Positions 35,323 through 45,913 are shown, counted from the first letter of the stretch. The stretch: 64,000 nucleotides of DNA from Pyrenophora tritici-repentis (GCF_003171515.1 NC_089390.1:868001-932000); one strand, 5' to 3'. Translations and numbers: made by a program. The notes: generated by a model not told the origin, from the letters alone.

Positions 35323-35880
35323 ATGGCGTACGGACGTGGAGGCGCAGGAAACTATTACGCTGCTCAACAGGAGAGTAAAAAGGCTGCTGAAGTGAGTTTC
35401 AACACGCATACTAAAAGCTAAATACGTTGGCTGTACTAAAAAAATGTCCAGGACGTCGAGGCCAACAGCGCCAGTACCACTACACAAACGTCGCAGTCCC
35501 CAGCATCAGCAGTCCCCTCCAACGCATCGCAAGACTATGCGCACATGGGCCGTGGCGGCTCAGGCAACTGGTATCAACCCAAGGAGTTGCAAAAAGAAGG
35601 CACCTTCACTCAAGCTGTGGACGCGACCGCCATACCCACGTCTTCCAAACCACAGGTCAGCACGCCATGGCATCCCGAGGGCCAGGAACTGCCTGTCGCG
35701 AGGAGCGGACGAGGCGGCGCAGGCAACTTTGTGTGGAAAAGCGAGGAGCAGGAGAGGAAGGCGAGGGAAGACGAGGAAAAAAAGAAGGAGGAGTTGAGGG
35801 TGGAGGCTGAGAGGAGTGTGGAGGCTGGGTTGGCGAAACCGCCTGGTGCGTTGCTTGGGAGAAGTACGAAGGAGGTGTGA
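35323..35880 (+). CDS. DUF3602 / Par32-like GRGGAGN-repeat protein
   Basis: Small polar protein with three glycine-rich repeats: GRGGAGN at residues 4-10, GRGGSGN at 56-62 and GRGGAGN at 109-115. This is the DUF3602 signature, as in yeast Par32, a TORC1-responsive regulator of ammonium permeases. Exon 1 35323..35391, intron 35392..35451 (60 bp), exon 2 35452..35880; 165 aa. The C-terminal third is a charged Glu/Lys helix followed by LAKPPGALLGRSTKEV. No signal or membrane segments. The family call is firm; the Par32-like role is inference and other DUF3602 proteins have no known role. Confidence 0.8.
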
Positions 35881-36365
35881 GGGTTAGGTTACTACTCCTC
35901 GTCTGTTCCAGTCAGAATTCGTCTCAAATTTAGCAGGCGACCGTCCTGTTCGAAGGGGTATTAAGATCCCATAGACTGATGTAATCTTCTATCATAAAAT
36001 GTGAGGTTCATCTAGTCTGTCTACTGCGTAATGGGTAGAAGCCGCAGGGGCCCGAGGGGGTAGAGTCGTCAAACCTGAAGGACGGAAATATGCCCAAGTC
36101 TCTGCAACACGTTTTTTAAACTAGCTGTTTGACAAGTCAGATAGTACTCAAGAATAGTACGGCGCTACAGAGTAGTCTCGTGTGCCACATGTACACCATG
36201 ACGTCGCTGTCTGTTTAGGATGGGTGGGTCCGTGCAGTTTGTTTATCCATGCCCTAGTCGATATCTCGCACTTCTCTCCCCACCTGGAAGCCAAGTCCAA
36301 GCTCCCGCCCGACTTTGTATTCCAACACTGGTCCTCATCTTTCTTCCCGACAATCAACTGACGAT
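35881..36365. other. Intergenic, no gene seen
   Basis: 485 bp, 3' flank of the DUF3602 gene and promoter of the next gene. Nothing distinct. Confidence 0.45.
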
Positions 36366-38667
36366 ATGGCGCGTCGCTCTGCTCGCCTGCTCAAGGTATA
36401 CGCTCAATCGTTGCTTTTCCCCGCGTCGTGTTTGTTTACCTTTGCTAACGCTTTCGTCTCCTGTAGCGCGAGACCACGCCCGATGCCTCTGCCGACGATA
36501 GCTGGCACACGGCCTCTTCGCCTGGCCTGAAGCTTCCCGACCTCCCAGAACTGCCAGAACTGCCAGAGCCCGGTATGGCCAAGACACCATCAAAGGCCTC
36601 CGAGGGCCTGCAGCCGCCGTCCAGGTTGCCGCAAGCAAAGACAACTGCGACGCCGACTGCGACTCCTCACAAGAATAAGGCGCTCCTCGCAGCCGCGAGC
36701 CAAACGCCCAAGGACCGTACGCCGATCAAGCCTGCCGGACAGGAGATGCATCCGGCGCATCATCGCGCCAGCACAGCCAAGGTCCTGGACGAAGCGCGCT
36801 GGCTCGGGTTCCAGTCGCTCGGCGCCCACACCGCACCACCAAAAGCAATGGGCCTGGCCGGTCAGGGAACGCCGTCCAAAACCCCGGTGCCTAGTGCTGC
36901 TACTACCAAGCAAGATGTTGGGTCGTCGCCCGAGTTCCGCTTTCGCTTCAAGTCGCCACTTCCTGCGTTGAACAAGTCGGCCCAGGATGAAGCTACTTTG
37001 AGCCCCACGTCACGCAACATTTTGAGAGAAGCTGGCATTGCGGGTACACCAGGTGGAGGGACTCGCGCCTTGTTTGGCACCAGCGAATGGTCTTCCAAGG
37101 ACGATGTGTCTCCCCAGCGCAAGAAGGCCGAAGCCAAGGGCAAGATGGCGCGCTTCAGCGATGTACACATGAAGCAGTTCAAGAACATGGATTCCATCGC
37201 GAACCACGCTTCAGCCTTCCGTGCCGATCCGAGTCGGTTCAAGCCTGTCGTAGGCCCATCCCTGAAGAAGTCCAACTCGAGGTCGGACCTTGCGAAGCCC
37301 GAGACGAACAAGCTCAAGCGCACACAGTCAAAGGCGGATCTTGCCGAGTCAAGCACAAAGAGCGACATTGGCTTGAAGCGCACACAGTCCAAAATGGACC
37401 TTGCCGGTCCCAGCGCCCCTCGATCTGAGTCGACCACCCGCATGCCTCCACCTGCCCGCAGTGTGCGACCGGCCTCAAGCGATGGCGACAGCAACCCGGG
37501 ATCGAAGCGCGTCAAGCGCACAGAATCCGATGATGCTGCTACAACTCGTCCTGCGTCTCACGAGAGCAAGGGCAAAGCTCCTGTTGTTGCTGCTACCCCA
37601 CGCAAGATCACGTCTCAAACTGCGCTCCCTCGTGTAGCCGCTCGGCTGATGACGCCCACAAAGTCGTCCATTGCTCGTTCACAGAGCGTCCAGACTATGA
37701 AGACGACCTCGATGATCCCAACCTTTGCAAGAGGGCCTTCTACCAACGCTCTTGCCAAGTCACCGTCCGCAAGTCGTCTGCTCTCTTCGCCGAGTAATGT
37801 TAGTCACTTGCAGGCCATGAGAGATGGAGCGAGAGAGAGCCTTCGCAAGGTATGTATGCTTACGAGAGTTGCCTCGTGTCATCACTCACATTTCCTAGGC
37901 AAGCCATAATCTCCAGCGCGTTCGCTCGATCCTTCGCACTCCGAATCGCAAGTTCTCGCACGATCCCAGTAAAATTGCAGCGGGCACCCATATGTCACCT
38001 CCTCCAGTTTCCGACTTTGACAAGGGTTTGCCTGCGATTCCTGCGACTGCACCCGCCAAAAAGCATGTCAACTTCTCGAGTAGTACTCTAGAGCGCGCGT
38101 CCCATGATGAAATGGGCAAGTCACCTTCGCCGATGAAATTCCGGGCAGGCAGTGAAGTCCCTCCTGGTGCAGTTGTTTACCCTACTCTAAACACTGACAT
38201 CCCGGAACTTGCTCAGGAGGTCGATACTTTGACGGCGTCGCCTTCACGGCGTCTCACCTTTGGCGGCGCGGCTCCTAACCACCCGCGTTCGTTTTCATTC
38301 GAGTCCAGCAAGACTGTCAACTTCGGTATTTACAAGTATCGTCTCTCACTCTGGTTTTTACTAACTGTCTTTAGGCCCTATTTCAACTGGTACCATCCGC
38401 ATGGTTCGCCAGAGTGATGCTCCATCTGGCATTGAAGTCAAGAAGCGCAAGCTAGACACTGTTCAAGAGACGTCTGACAAGGAGAACGATGGACCCACCG
38501 AGGAAGATACGCGTTCCGCTAAGAAGATGAAGCATGCGCCCGTCCCAACTCCGAAGAAGCCAGCCAGTGCAAGCAAACTATCTGGTCACACCCCAGGACG
38601 TCGTACGAACGGCATGAGCAAGTCGAGACTCGCTTTCCTTGCTACGCCTAAGCGGAGCAAGGCCTAG
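36366..38667 (+). CDS. Basic low-complexity protein with KEN box, NuSAP-like motif
   Basis: I do not recognise an established family. Four exons: 36366..36395 (30 nt, MARRSARLLK), 36467..37849, 37899..38325 and 38375..38667; introns 71, 49 and 49 bp; 710 aa. The protein is Lys/Ser/Pro/Thr-rich and disordered-looking. It has many TP and SP sites, a KEN box at 38479-38487 within a charged stretch, and an RxxL in RVRSILRTP. An internal repeat LKRTQSK(A/M)DLA occurs twice near 37311-37400. The segment FSDVHMKQFKNMDSIANH resembles the H...F.KM.SI motif of nucleolar/spindle-associated proteins. KEN box, CDK-type sites and basic character suggest a cell-cycle-regulated nuclear or microtubule protein, but that is inference. 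Confidence 0.7.
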
Positions 38668-39533
38668 GATGTACCACAGAAGTTGCGATTCTGTTTGGAT
38701 GCGGACGTCTCCTATTGCACGTAGCGAGTTTCCCGTAATCCTAGGGCGTTGTTCTTGGGGATATGTTCTCACTCCATTTTCTTTTCACTTCCTGGCGCCC
38801 CGGTTATAATGATTGCGGTTTCATCACACGAATTACGGCATTTCCGTTCAGTCACATTTCCTGTCTTGTCTTTCTTCTCAAGTCACTGCATCTGGGGGTA
38901 ATATCTGGTAGTCTTGCACGGACATGAGCCTTCGGAGTCGCATGTATCCAATGGGTACTATATCTGGTATCACAAAAAGTGTCCTAACAGCCAGGCTTTG
39001 TTTGTTTCGTGTCCAATGAAAAATCCAATGTATGCGTTTTATCCATAACTGATGCATAAACCCCAAGTGTCAGTGATGTGGCTTGCAGACGTAGTTTCTG
39101 CTAAATGATGCAAGTAGAATTTCGTTATCTGTATGAGCTTTTGAAAGCGTTGTGCCGCTAATATAAATCACTTGACACCGTAGTATAAAAAATCGTTGTA
39201 GGCATCAGATACACTTATTTGGAATAGAATATATACCCACACTGTCGCTGCCAAGCATTTAATGTCACCCCGGTGAGGGCGCGAAGGAGTGGATGCAAAG
39301 CTGACTAAGCTGCTAACCATGGGTCAAAGGCTCGCGCGTCGCTCGGATCTTTTCCGCAAACGACGTCAGTTCGCTCATACGTTTGGCCGATCTATCAAGC
39401 AATTCCCAGCGCGCTTGCAGCAGCCCCCCACTACACTCACAAGGACTTTTTGAACAGCTACTACGTCATTCGAGTACGCGTCGGACTTATTACGCCCTTG
39501 CTACACTAGCAGGGCGACTTCCAATACACCACC
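38668..39533. other. Intergenic upstream of BAG gene
   Basis: 866 bp. A 44-codon frame from ATG 39319 ends before the BAG frame opens and could be an upstream ORF. No supported gene or tRNA. Confidence 0.4.
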
Positions 39534-39569
39534 GTGGCGTCGCTGAACCATCCAGTTGACGAATTGAAG

Positions 39570-39596
39570 AACTTCTTCAACTTCTTCAACTTCTTC
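39570..39596 (+). repeat. 9-bp tandem repeat, three copies
   Basis: AACTTCTTC repeated three times, in the open frame upstream of the BAG gene, encoding Asn-Phe-Phe triplets. Confidence 0.7.
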
Positions 39597-39704
39597 AACG
39601 ACTACTCGCTCAACCACATCGCCGAGTTCATTACAACTCCTCGCTTTGACGACCCAACCTTCCTTACCACAGTTGCTATTGTAGTCGCCTCCATCGTCGC
39701 GACC

Positions 39705-40745
39705 ATGTCTTGGTTCTCTCGCACCGGCGGAAACTGGGGCGGCCGCTTCTCGCCGTTCGGGCGCCCAGGCAACTCGCCAAATGCTGGTGTTGTGAACGAC
39801 TCGGACTTTTCATACATCACGAATGAGGACTTGCGGAGAAACGGCCAAGCGCAAGCCCCCGAGATCGTGGACTGGGACGACAAGAACCCGGAGCGAGAGA
39901 CGGATGTTCTCATCTTCAAGAACGGGCGCACAAACTACCCCACACATTTCCCTGCGCATAGCATACGTGATGGAGATTTGAAGATTGGCACGGTGCGACA
40001 GGCCGCGGCAAAGAAGTTGGGTGTGGACGACCACCGGCGGATACGCATGTTTTACAAGGGCAGAAATCTGAAGCACGACGAGCGGACAGCGCGAGAAGAG
40101 GGACTACGCGGCGATGGGTCCGGTAGTGAGATTCTGGTCACTGTCGGCGAGACACCAGTGGGTGGACACGCACCCGGATCCGAGAACGCATCACAGCGCG
40201 CCTACAGCGACGGAGAAGACGGGGAGGATGACGACGATGACGACGTCGACTCGGGCGCAAACAACACAGGCAAAAAGAAGTCCCGCAAGCGCGGCGGCAG
40301 GAAGAGCAAGAAGAAGGGACCTGCATCTGGACACGCGTCCGGAACGTCGACACCGGGCTACACCACCGCTGGTGCTGGTGCCGAATACCTCCCCATCCCC
40401 TCGCACATCAACGCTGGACCCCGCCCCAACTCTGCGCCTCCCCCAGGTGCCGCCAAAGCTCCCGAGCCCCAGACTGCCATGGGCAAACTCGATGCCATCG
40501 CCAGCAAATTTCACACCGAGTTCGTGCCCATGTGCGTACAATTTATGGCTAGCCCACCAGCGGACAAGGCCAAGAGGACGTTTGAGTACAAGAAGTTGAG
40601 TGAGACCATCTTGACACAGATTATCTTCAAGCTAGACGGCGTGGAGACAGAGGGCGATCAGGATGCTAGGTTGAAGCGCAAGGCGCTCGTCAAGGAAGTC
40701 CAGGGCATGTTGAATAAACTGGATGAGGTTGGCAAGGCTGGCTAG
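39705..40745 (+). CDS. BAG-domain Hsp70 cochaperone with ubiquitin-like domain
   Basis: Binds Hsp70 ATPase domains and promotes nucleotide exchange. From ATG 39705 the product is 346 aa: MSWFSRTGG..., a ubiquitin-like region at about residues 66-150 (TDVLIFKNGRTNYPTHFPA...RIRMFYKGRNL...SEILVTVGE), an acidic run, a very basic Lys/Arg stretch, a Pro/Ala linker and a C-terminal BAG three-helix region (about 255-346). The same frame is open upstream to 39534 with a hydrophobic segment (TFLTTVAIVVASIVATMSWF) that would make a Snl1-like membrane anchor. That extension begins at GTG in the context ACCACCGTGG, and an in-frame TAG lies at 39507-39509. I annotate from the first ATG but think the extension may be translated. 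Confidence 0.82.
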   Translation: MSWFSRTGGNWGGRFSPFGRPGNSPNAGVVNDSDFSYITNEDLRRNGQAQAPEIVDWDDKNPERETDVLIFKNGRTNYPTHFPAHSIRDGDLKIGTVRQAAAKKLGVDDHRRIRMFYKGRNLKHDERTAREEGLRGDGSGSEILVTVGETPVGGHAPGSENASQRAYSDGEDGEDDDDDDVDSGANNTGKKKSRKRGGRKSKKKGPASGHASGTSTPGYTTAGAGAEYLPIPSHINAGPRPNSAPPPGAAKAPEPQTAMGKLDAIASKFHTEFVPMCVQFMASPPADKAKRTFEYKKLSETILTQIIFKLDGVETEGDQDARLKRKALVKEVQGMLNKLDEVGKAG

Positions 40746-42500
40746 ATGTTACGATCAAGAGACTATTGTGAGGGATGTGTCCAGTTGTTAATGATATGGG
40801 AACGGATATGTACAAACTTTTCCTTGCCGGTTCAGTATCTGTCTTCCTCTTCGTTGAGATTGCGTGGATGGGGAGATTTGAAATTGATTGCATCATGCGA
40901 ACAACGGCGCAAAGTCTGCATAACAAAGTATCTGTCGAAACATGAATTAGCAGTCTAAATAGAGATCCACACTCGACTCGTGAAGAAATGCTAGAACTCC
41001 CTTCACAAACTTGTTGCTTCTTATCATCGTTAGATGTAAAAAGGCGGCTTACTGTACTTGGTACACATGTGAACGTGAAGGAGACTCTGACTGATTCATA
41101 AATAAAGCGTCCTATTATTCGTCGACGAACCTGCCGACAACAACGCCTTTGTCCTCGTCCCAGCATGTCTTAGCAAGAGAAAAGCACTCTTTCCCCGAAC
41201 GCATTGAAATTTCTTTCGCCATTTCTTTTACATATCCTTCATTACTTTGACCTTATGAAGTCAAAGGAAACGGAAAACACAGAAAACTATAAAGCGGGAA
41301 GATTCCTCGTAACAGCTTTGAAGCGTGGATTCAGCTCGCCGGGAAAAGTCCAGTTCAATATCGCAAAGTACGCCTCACACCAAAGCCTCAAGGTCAACTA
41401 ATTCCATAAATAGGGCGGACTAGGCGCGCGCGGTCCCTTTATTTGGGAAGTAAGCAGATAGAGATGCTAGTATCTTGCCGATTATTACGAGGACGACGTA
41501 TCTAATATTAATGTCAATGTGTCTAAAGACTTCCGTGAGAAACGGTAATCGGACTATCAAAACACAAGAAACGTTTAGGAGTCTGATTATGCATGAAAAT
41601 CGGATTCGCATATAGCTTAATTGTTGGTTGGCTTTGCACTAAGTGCGAAAAGGGAAACAACGATAACTAGGAATGCATTCTGTTTGGTGGTAGTTCTGAT
41701 TGATTGTTGCGAAGGAGAACTATGGAAGAGCTAGATATAGGAGGTCTGGTCTGAGCGCTGCTCGGACGCTGCGGTCAGTGCGCCTGCTCGCGTGACCGAG
41801 ATCAATGCGGCCGATCGCGTGGCTGAGATATCGTTGATATCTGTGATCCGACATTAATGGTACAAGTTAAGAGTTTCTTGCCAGCCTAGTAGCTAGCCGT
41901 TGCCAGTTAATCACTAAGATCTAGCTAAGGAGGCTGCTAATTTCCGATTTATCTTTAAAGCCTAAGTCATAGTCCGTTTGTTTCACTGCTCGCTCCTTTG
42001 AATAATGTATCTTGCTGTATCTTCTAACCTAATCTCTTTAGGGGCGATTTAAACCATCTTGACTTCTTGGTATCTCTTGTGACAGGACTCTAAACTACAG
42101 CCTGTGTATCTCTGCTCCCAGACGCATCGAGATGCTGACAGAGTTGTGTTGCAGAAATACAGATATTAGTATCTTTATCATCCTTCTCTTTCTGATTAAG
42201 TTCGTAAATAAAATCGCTGACAGAGCTGTAGGTTAGGGTAATCGGTAGCACTACCACCATCTCTACCGTAATCATGCCTGACAATATTATGTCACTTGTA
42301 CAGCACCTGTAGTCTAATAACTGTAGTTTTTCGTTTGCGTATCCCCAAAGCCCACAACCTAGCCGGAGCCTTTTCCCTATTCGATCACAATCTTTTTCTG
42401 CACAGTGAATCTCTATCGATGTAGTCCTTCTCTGTCTTTTCCAACAAGCGCAACGAGTAGGTTCATGTTCATATATAGTTATGGGTTTTTTGCCCTGAGC
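40746..42500. other. AT-rich, gene-poor patch
   Basis: After the BAG 3' end, and clearly from about 41200, the sequence becomes AT-rich with many stops in all frames and no family-supported gene. It abuts a LINE insertion and probably contains decayed repeat DNA, which I could not classify. Confidence 0.5.
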
Positions 42501-42514
42501 TATGGTCAGTCTGT
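42501..42514 (+). repeat. Target-site duplication, left copy
   Basis: TATGGTCAGTCTGT, identical to 44557-44570. It flanks the 5' end of the LINE fragment. Confidence 0.85.
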
Positions 42515-44302
42515 GTCGACGACCTATCTCTTACTACCTCATCAACCTCTCTAAAGAAAAACATAAGAGCACTGCAAAAAGAGATAGCTACACTCTTTGC
42601 CAAGGGAGAGCAGCTAGACATTATCTTCGACACATCCAAAACAGAGCTAATCCACTTCACCGCTAAGAAGGAGAGGATGGAAAGAGCCCTCATACTCCCA
42701 AACAACGACCGGATAGAACACAAAGACACTGTCAAGTGGCTAGGTATCTATCTAGACAACCGACTATCATTCAAATCACATGTGTCTATACGTGTAAGCC
42801 AAGCCAGACAAGCTTTCTACAGGCTAGGAAGACTAGCGAACATTGAACTCGGCCTATCAACACACGCTATTAGACAACTATACTTAGCATGTGTAACCAG
42901 CGTGTCAGACTACGGAGCACAAATATACTGGCAAAACCAACCCTACGCTACAAAGAAACTACAGTCACTACACAACCTGGCTTGTCGAAAAACACTAGGA
43001 GTGTTTAGAACAGCACCAACAGTCCCTACAAGCCTCGAAGCGAGCCTACTACCACCAACAATTAGGCTTAACTCAACTATCCGGAACTACGCAAGCAGAG
43101 CAAACCTGCTAGCCAACACCCATCCAATTGCAAAGGCAATAACTCGGATCCAATCAACTAATCTCCAACGCTCAAAGAAACCAAACCAGCACAGACAGCT
43201 ACAAACTATTACTAACGCAATTCCTAAAAACAACAAAAGAGACACAGAGCAGACTATCCCATACCGGTTTAGGCCATGGGATACTCTAAACTATACCGTA
43301 ACAGTCTCTCAAAAATCCAAAGAAGAGGAGGCAAATGCGCACCAAGCCTACATTAAAACAAGGCTAGACAATTACACGACAATATACTCAGACGCCTCGC
43401 AAACACAAGAAGGAAAAGGAATAGGAGTTGGGATAGCAGTCTACAACTCAACTCAGCAAGAAATCTACTCAGAAACAGTTAATATCGGACAATACCAGCT
43501 AGTCTACAACGGCGAACTAGAAGGGATCACACGAGCATTCGAATACGCAGCAAAGAACGCTACAACCGACCAGGAATTTGAGGTCTACGCAGATAACCAA
43601 GCAGCAATCTACAGGCTTAAAAACCTATCAGATAACCCAGGACAGCATTGGCAACTCCGATGTCTAAAAGCGGCAAATACGATCCGACGAAAACAAGCAA
43701 ACATCCACCTACTCTGGGCACCTGGACACACAGATATAGTTGGAAACGAAAGAGCAGACTACCTAGCAAAAGAAGCAACCAAAGAGGACCCCAGATCAAC
43801 AACAAAGAGCATTGCCTACCTAGGCACGACAATCAAAAGGATACAACAAACGGAACAACGCCAAGAGTATGAGAAATACAAAGCAAGAGCAACCGCTCTA
43901 AACAAAGCTACCTACTCAGCCAAATACCCTCTTAAAATCAGCAAAACCATCCAAATGCCACAGAACACGAAAAGAGTAACCTCTAGCGCCTTCTACTCTC
44001 TTAAGCTAGGACACGGATACTTCAACTCCTACCTAAAGAGATTTAAGAAACGAGACTCTAATCGCTGCACCTGCCAAAACATCCAAACGCCAGAACACCT
44101 ACTACTGTACTGTCATCTATACAAAGACCATCGAAAAACGCTCCTACAAACAATCAAACATCGCCCAGTCACACTACCACTACTACTCCACACTAGTATA
44201 GGTATAGAAGCAACCCTAGCTTTTATCACTAGCACCAGAATAGGAACAAGAAAATGGTACCTAGGACAGCCACCAGAAGACCTACAGAGAGACACTGTAT
44301 AA
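42515..44302 (+). CDS. Truncated LINE ORF2: RT C-terminus, RNase H, Cys motif
   Basis: Open from the insertion junction to the stop at 44300-44302, 595 codons. It starts exactly at Val-Asp-Asp, the last residues of the catalytic YxDD box, then SLKKNIRALQKE and FDTSKTELIHF typical of LINE reverse transcriptases. The first ATG is 42677. RNase H follows with all four acidic residues visible: YSDASQ, GELEGI, YADNQAA and GNERADYLAKEA. A C-terminal CxC...EHLLLYC motif completes it. There are no internal stops. Without the 5' half it cannot code a working reverse transcriptase, and it has no host start signal, so it is a dead-on-arrival copy. Confidence 0.88.
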   Translation, partial: VDDLSLTTSSTSLKKNIRALQKEIATLFAKGEQLDIIFDTSKTELIHFTAKKERMERALILPNNDRIEHKDTVKWLGIYLDNRLSFKSHVSIRVSQARQAFYRLGRLANIELGLSTHAIRQLYLACVTSVSDYGAQIYWQNQPYATKKLQSLHNLACRKTLGVFRTAPTVPTSLEASLLPPTIRLNSTIRNYASRANLLANTHPIAKAITRIQSTNLQRSKKPNQHRQLQTITNAIPKNNKRDTEQTIPYRFRPWDTLNYTVTVSQKSKEEEANAHQAYIKTRLDNYTTIYSDASQTQEGKGIGVGIAVYNSTQQEIYSETVNIGQYQLVYNGELEGITRAFEYAAKNATTDQEFEVYADNQAAIYRLKNLSDNPGQHWQLRCLKAANTIRRKQANIHLLWAPGHTDIVGNERADYLAKEATKEDPRSTTKSIAYLGTTIKRIQQTEQRQEYEKYKARATALNKATYSAKYPLKISKTIQMPQNTKRVTSSAFYSLKLGHGYFNSYLKRFKKRDSNRCTCQNIQTPEHLLLYCHLYKDHRKTLLQTIKHRPVTLPLLLHTSIGIEATLAFITSTRIGTRKWYLGQPPEDLQRDTV

Positions 44303-44536
44303 AACTAAAACCACAACCCTCTCCTTTGCCACAAGAGCCCGCTGATACATCTCTTTCTACTTATCAAACTGCTCTTTAGCACCTGGCAACAAACAGATAC
44401 AAGCTATCTTTTGTAGAAAAGCCAAAAACCATATTAGCGAACCATACCAGAAAACCATGTAAATTAGAAAAACCAAGATAGAACGGCCTTCGGCCAAAGT
44501 CCTACATAGTCTCTGACTGAAAAAGGACTCTAATGG

Positions 44537-44556
44537 GATAATAATAATAATAATAA
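44537..44556 (+). repeat. TAA/ATA simple-repeat 3' tail of LINE
   Basis: Six or so ATA/TAA units directly before the right target-site duplication. Confidence 0.8.
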
Positions 44557-44570
44557 TATGGTCAGTCTGT
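44557..44570 (+). repeat. Target-site duplication, right copy
   Basis: Same 14 bases as 42501-42514. Confidence 0.85.
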
Positions 44571-44703
44571 TTGAGAATAGACATCACATCGATAACATCT
44601 GCTCATTTATCCATTCCTCCAATCCTTTCCACATCACGCTCTCCATTTCCCTTTCATCCAACAACCCACAAAACCTGCTCAAAGCCTCGCAACGTTGTTG
44701 GAT

Positions 44704-45913
44704 TCACTCTTCTTTGTTCCTTATTCCACCACCGTTTGATTCTGCGACGATAGCATGCGCAACCTTGGCTTCGCAGACCGGGCACAAATATGGCGGCTGT
44801 CGCACGTAGTCCTTCATTATGGCTGTACTCTGCATATTGCATGCGTAATATACATAATGATCAAGGCCAAAACAATGTCCAAGTTCATGGGAAACTGTGC
44901 GCGCAAGGCGCAAGAACCATAACACCTGCATATCCTGCGCAGCGGAGATAGGGGTAAAAGTCATTGCAGCGATGACAGCTGCTCTCATCGCACTATCTCT
45001 ACTCAGTTCGTTTTGTTTCTTCGTCGCGCGTCTCGCTTTGACACCTTTAACTGCACACAAGTCGTCTACGAACTGTTTACAATGACTTAGTGGCCACATG
45101 TGTTCTCCATCAATGTCCGTATCTCCGTCGAGGACGGGGTTATAACGCGCAGTTTGTACAACAGCAACCCTACTCCCTCCATATGCTCTCCCGCAGCAGA
45201 AATGATCCTCTTCTCACTCATAGATATCGTGATCTACCAACAACACCATGGCGTACGCATCTTGCGGCAGTATTGTCATGGCCATGTCGAGTATGTCGTC
45301 GAGATTGAGTTGAGCGGAGAAAAGCAAATCTGCGGGCTGGCGGACACGAATCCGTGTGCATCGATCGGCTTGTGCAAGACCAACATATTTGGGGACGGTG
45401 GCGGGTTGCCAGGTCGTACAGTAATTCGAATGTCCCAGGTGTTCCAGACTAGGGGTTCAGGTAGAACACGTACGGATATGTTGTGATAAAAGGCTTCAAG
45501 ATAGGCCCTGAACAAGTCCACGTCTGGGCTTGTTGCGACCGCATTTCCCTTTCCCTTCCTTTCCCCGTTGGCTTTGTCCAATCGTGCATGAATGAGGTTG
45601 CTTTCCTAAACTGAGGCGCGCGAGCGATATACAGTGAATTTCTCCCTGTCTTTGGCAGCACCTTGTTCCTCTCCTTCTCGTTTAGCCAACTCTTTGTGCT
45701 TTACGGCGAGTAGTCAGGGTCGTAATTGAGTTCATCATGTAGTAAAACCAGAGGCGGTGGAAACGTATTGTTGGAGTGATTCGTGAATGTCTCTGGCGCT
45801 CGACCAGATGTCGTCTCTGCTGCTGCATGTGTTGTTACATCTACCTGCTCATAACCGGCTAGTCTAGCAAACGGGGATGCGTCGAGTTGGAGCGTGGTGT
45901 GCTTGCATGTCAT
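44704..45913 (-). pseudogene. Archaemetzincin-type metalloprotease (M54), broken
   Basis: Reads from ATG 45913 (MTCKHTTLQLDASPF) through FPPPLVLLHDELNYDPDYSP, then an in-frame TAA at 45701-45703 where relatives continue with Gln. The same frame goes on as STKSWLNEKERNKV, so it is not an intron. A first frameshift lies in the GA-rich run near 45545-45580, after which FRAYLEAFYHNISVRVLPE is read. A second lies at about 45400-45480, giving YVGLAQADRCTRIRVR...LPQDAYAMVLLVDHDIYE. An in-frame TGA follows at 45214-45216 before EEDHFCCGRAYGGSRVAVV. The 3' 131 codons are intact and keep the zinc motif HELGHCFGLDH (44857-44889) and PPYLCPVC, but a Tyr replaces the usual Cys right after the third His. 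Four lesions make this a pseudogene unless sequencing errors are involved. The LINE insertion ends 133 bp away. Confidence 0.85.

Larger units (their letters stand above)
42515..44556 (+). mobile_element. 5'-truncated non-LTR retrotransposon (LINE, Tad/I-like)
   Basis: 2042-bp insertion bounded by a perfect 14-bp target-site duplication. The left junction lies inside the reverse-transcriptase gene, and the right end is a TAA/ATA repeat tail (about 44537-44556). Such 5' truncation, variable-length duplication and simple-repeat tail are diagnostic of target-primed reverse transcription. The element keeps the end of the reverse-transcriptase domain, an RNase H domain and a Cys-rich end. Codon use (CTA, AGA and ATA heavy) and AT content differ from neighbouring host genes. 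The frame is intact, so the insertion looks young and not RIP-damaged. Confidence 0.9.

Noticed and set aside
39319..39452. Upstream exon with ATG for the BAG gene
   Set aside because: The 44-codon frame ends in a stop and has no convincing donor that would join in frame to 39510 or later; kept only as a possible upstream ORF.
45545..45703. Intron that would remove the TAA in the archaemetzincin gene
   Set aside because: A GTAAAG donor overlaps the stop, but the intron would have to delete conserved text (KSWLNEKERNKV), and the later TGA and frameshifts would remain.
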